Assembly: GCF_002850745.1 (NCBI RefSeq)
Contig: NZ_KZ559467.1
Location: 124,001 to 188,000, forward strand
DNA length: 64,000 nucleotides
Origin: Nonomuraea indica
GTDB taxonomy: Bacteria > Actinomycetota > Actinomycetes > Streptosporangiales > Streptosporangiaceae
Reading direction: 5' to 3'
Position 1 is the stretch's first letter; each line of letters begins with the position of its first letter. The notes under the pieces were generated by a model. It searched no databases and was not told where the DNA came from. It was given only the letters and a program-made list of their open reading frames with translations. This document shows positions 1 through 6,972 of the stretch, in pieces. The translations under genes and the position numbers were made by a program.

Positions 1-2
1 AC

Positions 3-194
3 GAAGCGTTGGTGGGCCGGGGCATCGCCGCCGGTCTGGGACCGGAGGCGGGCCCAGCCGCCACCAAGGTGCTCGCCTGCCTGCTGGCCGACCCGGCGGC
101 GCGCGAGGAGCTCGGCCGGCGCGGCCACGGCCTGGTCGACGGCAAGGGGCGCGAACGCGTCGCCGACACCCTGCTCGCGCTCATCGGCGGCTGA
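3..194 (+). CDS. pseG: PseG-like nucleotide-sugar hydrolase, C-terminal end (5' truncated by window)
   Basis: Only the last 63 codons are present; the reading frame enters the window at base 3 and ends at a TGA. The peptide (GLGPEAGPAATKVLACLLAD, then a GHGLVDGKGRERVADTL stretch) resembles the C-terminal helix region of GT28-like PseG proteins. These remove UDP from UDP-2,4-diacetamido-trideoxy-altrose in pseudaminic acid synthesis. The assignment leans on the neighbouring pseI and pseH-type genes, which run the opposite way. Another GT28/MurG-type glycosyltransferase is possible. The catalytic part lies outside the window, so function cannot be confirmed. Confidence 0.5.
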   Translation, partial: EALVGRGIAAGLGPEAGPAATKVLACLLADPAAREELGRRGHGLVDGKGRERVADTLLALIGG

Positions 195-273
195 CAGGGT
201 CCACTGGGCGACGTCCCGTGCGACGTCCAGGGCGGGCAGGGACCGGCGGCGCGGCGCGCGTGAGCGTCACCTG

Positions 274-591
274 TCAGCGTGGGCGGCTGAGGGCGGCCTC
301 GGCCAGATCCGTCCAGGTCCCGGCGGAGGAGTGGGGCACGACCACCCAGTCCTTCACCACCCTGCCCCGCCCCGAGGGGTCGAACAGGGACGCGCCAGGC
401 AGCCCGAGCGCGGCCGTGTGTTCGGGAGTGTCCCTGACGAGCCGGAACACCATCGCGCCGTCGCGCCACAGGCTCGCGAACACCTTGCCCGCCTGGTCCT
501 TGAGCGCGGGGCTCCCCATCATCGTGGAGACCCGTACACCCAGGTCGGCCAGCTCGGCGCCGACCTGCCTGAAGTCCTCTTCCGCGCTCAT
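274..591 (-). CDS. TfoX/Sxy N-terminal-domain family protein
   Basis: A 105-residue cytosolic protein of the small TfoX_N type. It starts SAEEDFRQVGAEL and has a central KVFASLWRDGAMVFRL strand pair and a closing KDWVVVPHSSAGTW motif, typical of actinobacterial single-domain members. In Gammaproteobacteria TfoX regulates competence, but these short actinobacterial relatives have no established role. It sits between the convergent PseG-like end and pseI and is probably unrelated to glycan synthesis. No signal peptide or membrane segment is visible. The family call is fairly secure; the function is unknown. Confidence 0.6.
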   Translation of the reverse strand: MSAEEDFRQVGAELADLGVRVSTMMGSPALKDQAGKVFASLWRDGAMVFRLVRDTPEHTAALGLPGASLFDPSGRGRVVKDWVVVPHSSAGTWTDLAEAALSRPR

Positions 592-760
592 CGTCAGTAG
601 GTCCCCAACTCCATGGCGGTGTGGCCGGGCGGCTGGTCGTGGCCGGGGCCGCTCCCGTGTGACGCGATCGCCGCGGCTCCGCCTTCCGGCAGCACGGCGA
701 TCACGTTAGTCGCCCCGGCGGTGCCGATCAAGGCCGGGAAGGGGCCCCGTGCCCTCGCCT

Positions 761-790
761 CCTGGGACCCCGTCTAGACGAGGTCCCAGG
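761..790. repeat. Near-perfect 30-bp palindrome spanning the pseI stop codon
   Basis: The arms CCTGGGACC (761-769) and GGTCCCAGG (782-790) flank a smaller perfect palindrome, CGTCTAGACG (771-780). One mismatched pair (770/781) lies between them. The pseI TAG stop is inside the inner palindrome. It could fold as a terminator-like hairpin at the very end of pseI transcripts or act as a protein site. Confidence 0.6.
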
Positions 791-1817
791 TGAGCGGGGT
801 GCCGAGCGGGACGTCGCGGGTGAAGCGGCGGCCCATCACCTCGGCCAGCGCCGCGGGGGGCAGCCCGCCGGCGGGCCGGACGGACCGGACGTTGCCGTCG
901 GTCACCGCCTCGCCCGCGCGCACGTCCCTGACCACGTACAGCGACCGGCGGAAGCGCAGCCCCTCGCGCTCCGACGGCCGCGGCCCCAGCTCCGGCCGCC
1001 CGAGCGCCTCCCAGGCGCGCCCGCTCTCGGTGACGAGCGCCGCCAGTTCGCCGGGCTCCAGCGAGAAGGCCGCGTCCACCCCGCCGCCCCGCCGGTCGAG
1101 CGTGACGTGCTTCTCGATCAGGCAGGCGCCGAGGGCCACGGCGGCGAGGGCGGCGCCGAGTCCCGGTGTGTGGTCGGAGACGCCGACCACGGCCCCGGTC
1201 AGCCCGGCCAGCAGCGGCAGCGCGCGCAGGTTGCTCTCGGCCGGGTCGGCGGGATAGCTCGCCGTGCAGGCCAGCACGGCGAGCTGGGCGCACCCGGCCT
1301 CGCGGGCGGCGCGCACGGCCGCGTCGATCTCGCCGGCCGACGCCATGCCGGTGGACAGGATCAGCGGCTTGCCGGTGGCGGCGGCGAGCCGGATCAGCGG
1401 CAGGTCCACGATCTCCGACGACGCGATCTTGTACGCCGGGACGTCCAGCTTCTCCAGCAGGTCCACGGCGGTGGGGTCGAACGGGGACGAGAACGCGACC
1501 AGGCCCCGCTGCCGGGCCCTGGCGAAGATGGGCTCGTGCCACTCCCAGGGCGTGTGGGCCCGCTCGTAGAGGTCGTAGAGGCGCTCGCCGCCCCACAGCT
1601 CGTGCCCGTCGCCGAGCCGGAACGCCGGCCCGTCGGCGTTGACCGTGATCGTGTCGGGCCGGTAGGTCTGCAGCTTGACCGCGTGCGCGCCGGCGTCGGC
1701 CGCCGCGTCCACGATCGCCAGGGCCCGCTGGAGGCTGCCGTCGTGGTTGCCGGACATCTCGGCGATGACGAACGGCGGATGGCCCGCCCCGACGGCGCGG
1801 CCCGCGATCGTGATCAT
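774..1817 (-). CDS. pseI: Pseudaminic acid synthase (NeuB/PseI family)
   Basis: A 347-residue enzyme expected to condense a 6-deoxy-AltdiNAc-type sugar with phosphoenolpyruvate to make pseudaminic acid. The N-terminal TIM-barrel domain has the family signature IAEMSGNH at residues 18-25 and KLQTY at 48-52. The C-terminal part (about 280-345) is an antifreeze-like SAF domain with SLYVVRDVRAGE and a closing FTRDVPLGTPL. The form of the signature (SGNHDGSLQRAL) is closer to PseI than to sialic acid NeuB. The ATG at 1817 overlaps the TGA of the upstream acetyltransferase by 4 bp, indicating translational coupling. An open frame extends further upstream but is out-of-frame overlap with pseH. Whether the product is pseudaminic or legionaminic acid cannot be settled from sequence alone. 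Confidence 0.85.
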   Translation of the reverse strand: MITIAGRAVGAGHPPFVIAEMSGNHDGSLQRALAIVDAAADAGAHAVKLQTYRPDTITVNADGPAFRLGDGHELWGGERLYDLYERAHTPWEWHEPIFARARQRGLVAFSSPFDPTAVDLLEKLDVPAYKIASSEIVDLPLIRLAAATGKPLILSTGMASAGEIDAAVRAAREAGCAQLAVLACTASYPADPAESNLRALPLLAGLTGAVVGVSDHTPGLGAALAAVALGACLIEKHVTLDRRGGGVDAAFSLEPGELAALVTESGRAWEALGRPELGPRPSEREGLRFRRSLYVVRDVRAGEAVTDGNVRSVRPAGGLPPAALAEVMGRRFTRDVPLGTPLTWDLV

Positions 1818-2314
1818 GTGGGGTCCTTCCTGGTCAGCTCGACGGTGACGACGTCCACGGGCGTCCCGTCCACCTCGCGCCGGTGGACGCCGACCTCGGC
1901 GAAGCCGAAGCGGCGGTGCAGCCGCCGGACCGGTTCGTTGCCCGCGAGCACCTGGCCGCGCAGCGTGGTCAGGCCGAGCGGGCCGAAGGCGTGGCCGATC
2001 GCGGCCCGCTCCAGCCCGGCCCACGCCCCGAGCACCGCGCCCGTCCGCTCCAACCCGTCCAGGTCGAGGTAGAAGCCCCACTCACCGGTCGTGGCGGCGG
2101 GATCGAGCCCGGAGAAGGTCACCACGCCCGCGTCGCGCCCGTCGTGCTCGTACACCAGCACGCGCCTGGCCGGATCGTGGCGCACCGCCGCCCACCAGCG
2201 GGCGTGCTCGGCCGCGCCGATCACATGGGTGGTGAAGCTGGCCGCGCGCACACGCGGGTGGTTGCGCCAGCGCAGCAGCGCCGGCAGGTCGTCGTCGCGA
2301 ACCGGCCTCAGCAC
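1814..2314 (-). CDS. pseH: GNAT acetyltransferase, PseH-like
   Basis: A 166-residue GNAT protein that starts LRPVRDDDLPALLRWRNHP, the classic opening of PseH and RimJ-like sugar N-acetyltransferases. It has a central GEWGFYLDLDG strand and the acetyl-CoA-side segment LRGQVLAGNEPVRRLHRRFG. PseH acetylates the 4-amino group of UDP-4-amino-4,6-dideoxy-AltNAc with acetyl-CoA. The GTG start at 2314 follows a close AGGAGGAGT ribosome site. The 3' end overlaps pseI by 4 bp, so both should be made from one transcript. The promoter should lie in 2315-2471, divergent from the GT2 gene. The PseH assignment depends partly on this coupling. Confidence 0.78.
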   Translation of the reverse strand: MLRPVRDDDLPALLRWRNHPRVRAASFTTHVIGAAEHARWWAAVRHDPARRVLVYEHDGRDAGVVTFSGLDPAATTGEWGFYLDLDGLERTGAVLGAWAGLERAAIGHAFGPLGLTTLRGQVLAGNEPVRRLHRRFGFAEVGVHRREVDGTPVDVVTVELTRKDPT

Positions 2315-2471
2315 GACTCCTCCTACGCTCCGTGTCGGTACGAACTCACACCGTAGCGGATTATGTGTCTGGTAAAGACCTGATCAGGGAGGGGCAGCGC
2401 GACCCGCCGACCGGCGACGGCCGGGGCATGCTGCCGTCTAACCATCCCCCGCACGCAAGGAGCCCGCTCAT

Positions 2472-3920
2472 ATGGCGCCCCTGGTCAGCGTCGTCGTCCC
2501 GTTCTACAACGTCGAGCCGTACATCACCGAGTGCCTGGAGTCCCTGGCGGCGCAGACGCTCGCCGACATCGAGGTCATCCTGGTCGACGACGGCTCGACG
2601 GACGGCAGCAGGCGGATCGCCGACGCCTTCGCCTCCCGCGACCCGAGGTTCGTGGTGGTCCGCCAGCCCAACCGCGGGCCCGGGCCGGCCCGCAACGAGG
2701 GCATCCGGTGGGCCCGCGGGTCCTACCTCGCCTTCGCCGACAGCGACGACGTCGTGCCGCCCGAGGCGTACGAGACGCTGGTCTGCTCGCTCGAACGCAC
2801 CGGCTCCGACCTGGCGTGCGGTGGCGTTCGGCGGATCAGGGACGGCGGCCTGGCCGCCTCGTCGCTGCACGAGAAGGTCTTCAGGCGGGCGGTGCGGCGC
2901 ACCCACATCATGGACCGGCGGGTGCTGGTGCGTGACCGGACCGTGTGGAACAAGGTCTACCGCCGGGACTTCTGGCAGGAGCACCGGCTGCGCTTCCCCG
3001 CCGGGATCTACGAGGACGTGCCGCTCAGCATGCGGGCGCACGTGCTGGCCGACAGCGTGGACGTGCTGCCCGACGTCGTCTACCACTGGCGCAAACGCGA
3101 GTCGGGCGAAGGCTCGATCACCCAGCGCCGCGCCGAACTGGCCAACCTGAGCGACCGGCTGGAGGCCATCTGCGCGGTCCGGGCGTTCCTGCGGGAGGAG
3201 GCGCCGGAGCTGATCCTCGCGTTCGACGGGCTGGTGCTGGAGAAGGACATCGTCTTCCTGTTCCAGGCGCTGGAGCAGGCCCGCGACGAGGACGTCCCGC
3301 CGCTGCACGACCTGGCCCGCCAGTGGCTGGCCGTCCTCAGCCCCGCCGTGCTCGGCACCGCCCCGTCCCTGCGCCGGCTGGAGCTCCACCTGGTGGAGCG
3401 CGGTCTGATCAAGCAGTTCCGCGAGGTGCGGGAGTTCAGGCGGGCCACGGCCGACTCGCCGCGCATCGTGCCGCGCGGGCTGCGCAGGACGGGCTGGTAC
3501 GGCGACTACCCCTACTTCCGGGATCGCTCGCTGCGCATCCCGGACACGGTGTACGACGCCACCGACGAGCTGAAGCTGATGGCCAGGGTGGAGGAGTGCC
3601 GGTGGACGGGCAGCCGCTTCACCGTGCTCGGCGAGGTGGCCGTCCACCGGGTCGAGCGCCGGCCGCGCAAGGTGCGGCTCTTCCTCAGCGACGGCAACCG
3701 CGAGGTGCCCGTGCCGTCCCGCCGGACGAAGAACGGCAGGTACGTGGCGGAGATCGACCCGGCGCACCTCAAGGGCGGCGGGCCGACCTGGCGGCTGCAC
3801 GCCCTGGTCGACGCCCGTGGGGTGGAGCTCACCGGGCATTTCCGCGACGGGGACGCCAACCGGCCGTGGCGGCTGTCGGTTCCGGGATGGTCAAGAACCG
3901 GCATGGACATCGCCCATTAG
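2472..3920 (+). CDS. Family 2 glycosyltransferase with C-terminal extension
   Basis: A 482-residue protein with an N-terminal GT-A fold: VSVVVPFYN at residues 5-13, DDGS at 39-42, a GPARNEG loop at 72-77 and the metal-binding ADSDD at 89-93. The sugar-transfer domain occupies about the first 230 residues. The remaining 250 have no clear catalytic motif and resemble the accessory halves of actinobacterial teichoic-acid-type transferases. There is no membrane segment. A strong AAGGAGCCC ribosome site precedes the ATG. The next gene begins 20 bp after the stop on the same strand, so it likely forms an operon with the CDP-alcohol transferase and sulfotransferase. The donor and acceptor are unknown. 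Confidence 0.85.
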   Translation: MAPLVSVVVPFYNVEPYITECLESLAAQTLADIEVILVDDGSTDGSRRIADAFASRDPRFVVVRQPNRGPGPARNEGIRWARGSYLAFADSDDVVPPEAYETLVCSLERTGSDLACGGVRRIRDGGLAASSLHEKVFRRAVRRTHIMDRRVLVRDRTVWNKVYRRDFWQEHRLRFPAGIYEDVPLSMRAHVLADSVDVLPDVVYHWRKRESGEGSITQRRAELANLSDRLEAICAVRAFLREEAPELILAFDGLVLEKDIVFLFQALEQARDEDVPPLHDLARQWLAVLSPAVLGTAPSLRRLELHLVERGLIKQFREVREFRRATADSPRIVPRGLRRTGWYGDYPYFRDRSLRIPDTVYDATDELKLMARVEECRWTGSRFTVLGEVAVHRVERRPRKVRLFLSDGNREVPVPSRRTKNGRYVAEIDPAHLKGGGPTWRLHALVDARGVELTGHFRDGDANRPWRLSVPGWSRTGMDIAH

Positions 3921-3940
3921 TTCCAGAGAGTAATACGGAC

Positions 3941-4777
3941 ATGACGTTGCGTAGCCATGCTGAATCCATGAGCACCTATTCGCTCGCCGAGGTCTACGCG
4001 GCCCGTAAGCGCAGAGACTCCTGGTGGACCGTCTACTTCGTGGACCCGGTCGCCTGCCGGGCGGCTCTGGCGGTGGCCAACCACACCCGGATCACGCCGA
4101 ACGCGCTCACCGTGACCTCGCTGGTGCTGGGCCTGCTCGCCGCCGGGTGCTTCGCGATGGACGAACTGGCCGCGGGGGCGGCCATGTTCTACCTGAGCTT
4201 CATGATCGACTGCGTGGACGGCAAGATCGCCAGGCTGAAGGGCACGGGGACGCCCTTCGGGCTCTGGCTCGACTACGTGGGCGACCGGGTGCGGGTGGTC
4301 TTCTGCGCCGCGGGCCTCGCCTACGGCCAGTACGCGCTCACGGGGGAGGCGCGCTGGATCGTGCTCGGCGCCGGGGTGGCCGTGCTCGACCTGTTCAGGT
4401 ACGTCAACGCCCCCCAGATGAAGCGGGTCCGCGAGACGATCAAGGAAGCGCGGGCCCAGGCCGCGGAGTGCGCCACGGCGGCCGGGCTGGTGCCCGCTCC
4501 GCGCGGCGCGGGCAGGCGGCGGTCCTTCGGCAGGCGGCTCAACCGGTATCTCGCCCGCCGCCGGGTCCGTACGCACCTGATCAGCGGCATCGAGTTCCAC
4601 GCGGCGGTGTTCGTGGTCGCGCCCCTCGTCGGGGCGGCGGCCCTGGTGCCGGTCGCGGCCGTCGCCGGCGTCCTGCTGCTCGGCAACGAGATCTTCCTTG
4701 TCTACCGGATGTGGCTCTTCACGCGCAGGCACACCGTGTCCGCCCCGCAGGAGAGCCGAGAGCACGTTCTCGTCTAA
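3941..4777 (+). CDS. CDP-alcohol phosphatidyltransferase family membrane protein
   Basis: A 278-residue integral membrane enzyme that transfers a phospho-alcohol group from a CDP-linked donor. The complete signature is present: D90, D93-G94, A97-R98, G107, D111 and D115, preceded by RITPNALT at 50-57. Hydrophobic segments surround the motif (about 58-90 and 120-150), and a final pair lies near 215-260. An arginine-rich loop (about 190-210) separates them. The ATG at 3941 has AGAGAG upstream; an internal ATG at 3968 is the alternative. It lies between a GT2 transferase and a sulfotransferase, so the likely role is building or priming a phosphodiester-linked surface polymer rather than bulk phospholipid synthesis. 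The substrate is not predictable. Confidence 0.82.
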   Translation: MTLRSHAESMSTYSLAEVYAARKRRDSWWTVYFVDPVACRAALAVANHTRITPNALTVTSLVLGLLAAGCFAMDELAAGAAMFYLSFMIDCVDGKIARLKGTGTPFGLWLDYVGDRVRVVFCAAGLAYGQYALTGEARWIVLGAGVAVLDLFRYVNAPQMKRVRETIKEARAQAAECATAAGLVPAPRGAGRRRSFGRRLNRYLARRRVRTHLISGIEFHAAVFVVAPLVGAAALVPVAAVAGVLLLGNEIFLVYRMWLFTRRHTVSAPQESREHVLV

Positions 4778-4797
4778 GTTTCGGGGGTTAGAACCAG

Positions 4798-5847
4798 ATG
4801 TCCGATCGGCCAGTGTTCGTCGTCGGCTGCCCGCGCTCCGGCACCACCATGCTGCAGCTCATGCTGCACTCGCACCCGCGCATCGCGGTGCCGCCGGAGA
4901 CGCGGTACCTCATTCCCGCCTACATGCGCCGCCGGACGTTCGGCGACATGCGCCTCGCCCAGCGCCGCCGCGCGCTGGCCGAGTGGGTGGCAGGGGACCG
5001 CACCACCAAGTTCAAGGAACTCAAGATCGACAACGACGACTACGTCCGGCAGGCCGTGGAGGGGCCCGGCTCGCTCGGCTCGGTGCTCGGCATCACCTTC
5101 CGCATGTACGCCGAGCGGTTCGGCAAGGCCCGCTGGGGCGACAAGCGGCCGAGCTACGTCAAGCAGGTCGAGTACCTGCTCAGGCTCTTCCCGGACGCCC
5201 AGTTCATCCACCTGATCAGGGACGGCCGCGACTGCGTCTCCTCCCTGAAGGAGATGCCCTGGTACACCCACAACTCCTTCCACGCCGTCTCCACCTGGGC
5301 CGAGGCGATCGACGCCGGGGTCCGGCTGCGCAAGACGATGCCCGAGGACAGCTACTACGAGCTGCGCTACGAGGACCTCACCGACGACCCGTCGACCGAG
5401 CTGAAGAAGCTCTGCCTCTTCCTGGAGGAGGACTTCGACCCGGCCATGGTCTCGCCGCGCGAGGCCGCCGCGGTGGCGGTGCCGCCGCACAAGGTCTGGC
5501 ACAGCAACACCCACGGCGACGTCACCCGTTCCCGGGTCGGGAGCTGGGCCAACCGGCTCGACGCCTGGGAGATCTCGCTGTGCGAGCAGGTGCTCGGCGA
5601 CCGGCTGGTGGCCAACGGCTACGAGCTGACCGGCGCGCCGCCGGCCTCCAAGGCGCACCTGGCGATCTTCCAGAAGACCGCGCAGAAGCGCCGGGCGAGC
5701 CGGGTGCGCAAGCACATGCGCGACCGCATCAACCGGCTGCGCGAGCCCGGACCGGTGGCCGCGCTGCTCACCACGACACAGCGGGCGCTCGCCGGGGTCC
5801 CGCAGCAGCGGGCCGAGGAGCCCGAGCTGGCCGACCGCTCGCGGTAG
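4798..5847 (+). CDS. PAPS-dependent sulfotransferase
   Basis: A 349-residue cytosolic sulfotransferase. The 5'-phosphosulfate loop GCPRSGTT is at residues 10-17 and the 3'-phosphate segment LIRDGRDCVSS at about 139-149. A later ELRYEDLTDDP motif is typical of the bacterial Sulfotransfer_3 group. It would move sulfate from PAPS to a hydroxyl, here probably on the polymer made by the surrounding glycosyltransferases. It begins 20 bp after the CDP-alcohol transferase stop with GGGGG upstream of the ATG. The C-terminal 50 residues are basic and arginine-rich, perhaps for membrane contact. A role in modifying a lipid or peptide rather than a glycan cannot be excluded. Confidence 0.85.
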   Translation: MSDRPVFVVGCPRSGTTMLQLMLHSHPRIAVPPETRYLIPAYMRRRTFGDMRLAQRRRALAEWVAGDRTTKFKELKIDNDDYVRQAVEGPGSLGSVLGITFRMYAERFGKARWGDKRPSYVKQVEYLLRLFPDAQFIHLIRDGRDCVSSLKEMPWYTHNSFHAVSTWAEAIDAGVRLRKTMPEDSYYELRYEDLTDDPSTELKKLCLFLEEDFDPAMVSPREAAAVAVPPHKVWHSNTHGDVTRSRVGSWANRLDAWEISLCEQVLGDRLVANGYELTGAPPASKAHLAIFQKTAQKRRASRVRKHMRDRINRLREPGPVAALLTTTQRALAGVPQQRAEEPELADRSR

Positions 5848-5850
5848 AGC

Positions 5851-5895
5851 CGGATGCCCGGGGCGCCGCACGGGGGTGGGCGCTCCGGGCATCCG
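5851..5895. terminator. Bidirectional hairpin between sulfotransferase and GT4 genes
   Basis: An 11-bp perfect stem (CGGATGCCCGG 5851-5861 with CCGGGCATCCG 5885-5895) continues inward as GCGC/GCGC (5863-5866 with 5880-5883). It lies between two convergent genes, so it can stop transcription from both sides. No U-tract follows, which is usual in very high-GC actinomycetes. Confidence 0.65.
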
Positions 5896-5907
5896 CCTGT
5901 CGTCCGC

Positions 5908-6972
5908 TCAGCGGGAGATGTGGGTGAACAGCGCCTCCCACTCGTCCAGGACGCGGTCCAGGCGGAACCTCCCGGCCCTGGCCCGGGCGGCGGCTCCCAG
6001 CCGGCGCCGCTCCTGCTGCGACTCGGCGAGCCGGGCCAGCTCCCGCGCGAACGCGTCCACGTCGCCGGCCGGCACGAGCACCGGACCGGCCGACCGCACC
6101 CCGCCCGACACGTCGAACGCCACCGCCGGCACCCCGTGCGCGGCGGCCTCCAGCAGCACGATCGGCAGCCCTTCGTGCTCGCTCGTCACGGCCACGATCG
6201 AGGCGGCCAGGTACTCGCCCGGCATCCGCGCCGCCGCCACCCGCCCCTTGATGACCACCCGGTCGGCCACGCCCTCCTCGGCCGCGTGGACGCGCAGCCG
6301 CTCCAGTTCGCCGCCCTCGCCGATCAGGTGCAGCTCCCACGGCCGGGGCACGCCCGACCGGGCGAACGCGGTGATGAGCCGGTCGAACCGCTTGACCCCC
6401 TCCAACCGGCCCACCCCCAGCACCCGGGGGGTCTCCAGCGTCGCGGTCTCCTGCGGCCAGGTGGCCAGCGGGTTCGGCACCGCCCACGCGTTGGGCAGCA
6501 GCGCGTGCTCGGAGAACATCCACGCGTCGTCCCGGCTGAGGAAGACCGCCTGGTCGAGGGCGGGGTAGTGCTTGCGGATGGAGCCGAGGTGCCAGCAGTC
6601 GCGGGCGTGCTCGTACGAGCCGTGATACTGGCCGATGGTGCGCAGCGAGTCGGGCAGCAGTCGCGCCAGCCGGGTGACCACCGAGGGCGAGGTCATGACG
6701 GCGAAGCCGGGCTGCACGGAGCCGAGCAGCCGGGCGAGGCGCCGGTCGGCGTGACAGCGCGCCAGGCGCCCCTGCCGGTCCACGGCCGTCCGGCTGATCA
6801 CGTGCTCCTCGTACAGCGGGCTGTCGACGTAGTGGAACGGCGATGCCGCCTGGTACAGGCCGATCACGTGGACGTCGTGGCCGCGCCCGGCCAGACCCTG
6901 CGCGAGGGTGTGCGTCACCTGCTGGACACCGCCGAGAGTGTCGGCTTCCAGGCACGCGAAGACAATGGTCAC
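5908..6972 (-). CDS. Family 4 glycosyltransferase
   Basis: A 354-residue GT-B enzyme of the retaining GT4 group. The N-terminal domain carries the LGGVQQVTHTLAQGLAGRGH acceptor-side loop near residues 14-34. The C-terminal domain has GVGRLEGVKRFDRL (about 182-196) and the donor-binding EX7E element in SEHEGLPIVLLEAAAHG (about 265-281). The GTG start at 6972 follows a GGAGGG ribosome site and overlaps the stop of the upstream 883-residue transferase by 4 bp, so the two are coupled. It probably adds a nucleotide-activated hexose to the wall polymer. Donor identity is not visible. Confidence 0.85.
   Translation of the reverse strand: MTIVFACLEADTLGGVQQVTHTLAQGLAGRGHDVHVIGLYQAASPFHYVDSPLYEEHVISRTAVDRQGRLARCHADRRLARLLGSVQPGFAVMTSPSVVTRLARLLPDSLRTIGQYHGSYEHARDCWHLGSIRKHYPALDQAVFLSRDDAWMFSEHALLPNAWAVPNPLATWPQETATLETPRVLGVGRLEGVKRFDRLITAFARSGVPRPWELHLIGEGGELERLRVHAAEEGVADRVVIKGRVAAARMPGEYLAASIVAVTSEHEGLPIVLLEAAAHGVPAVAFDVSGGVRSAGPVLVPAGDVDAFARELARLAESQQERRRLGAAARARAGRFRLDRVLDEWEALFTHISR

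Noticed and set aside
1107-2072. Long plus-strand frames opposite pseI and pseH
   Set aside because: They are shadow frames of the two well-motifed minus-strand genes.
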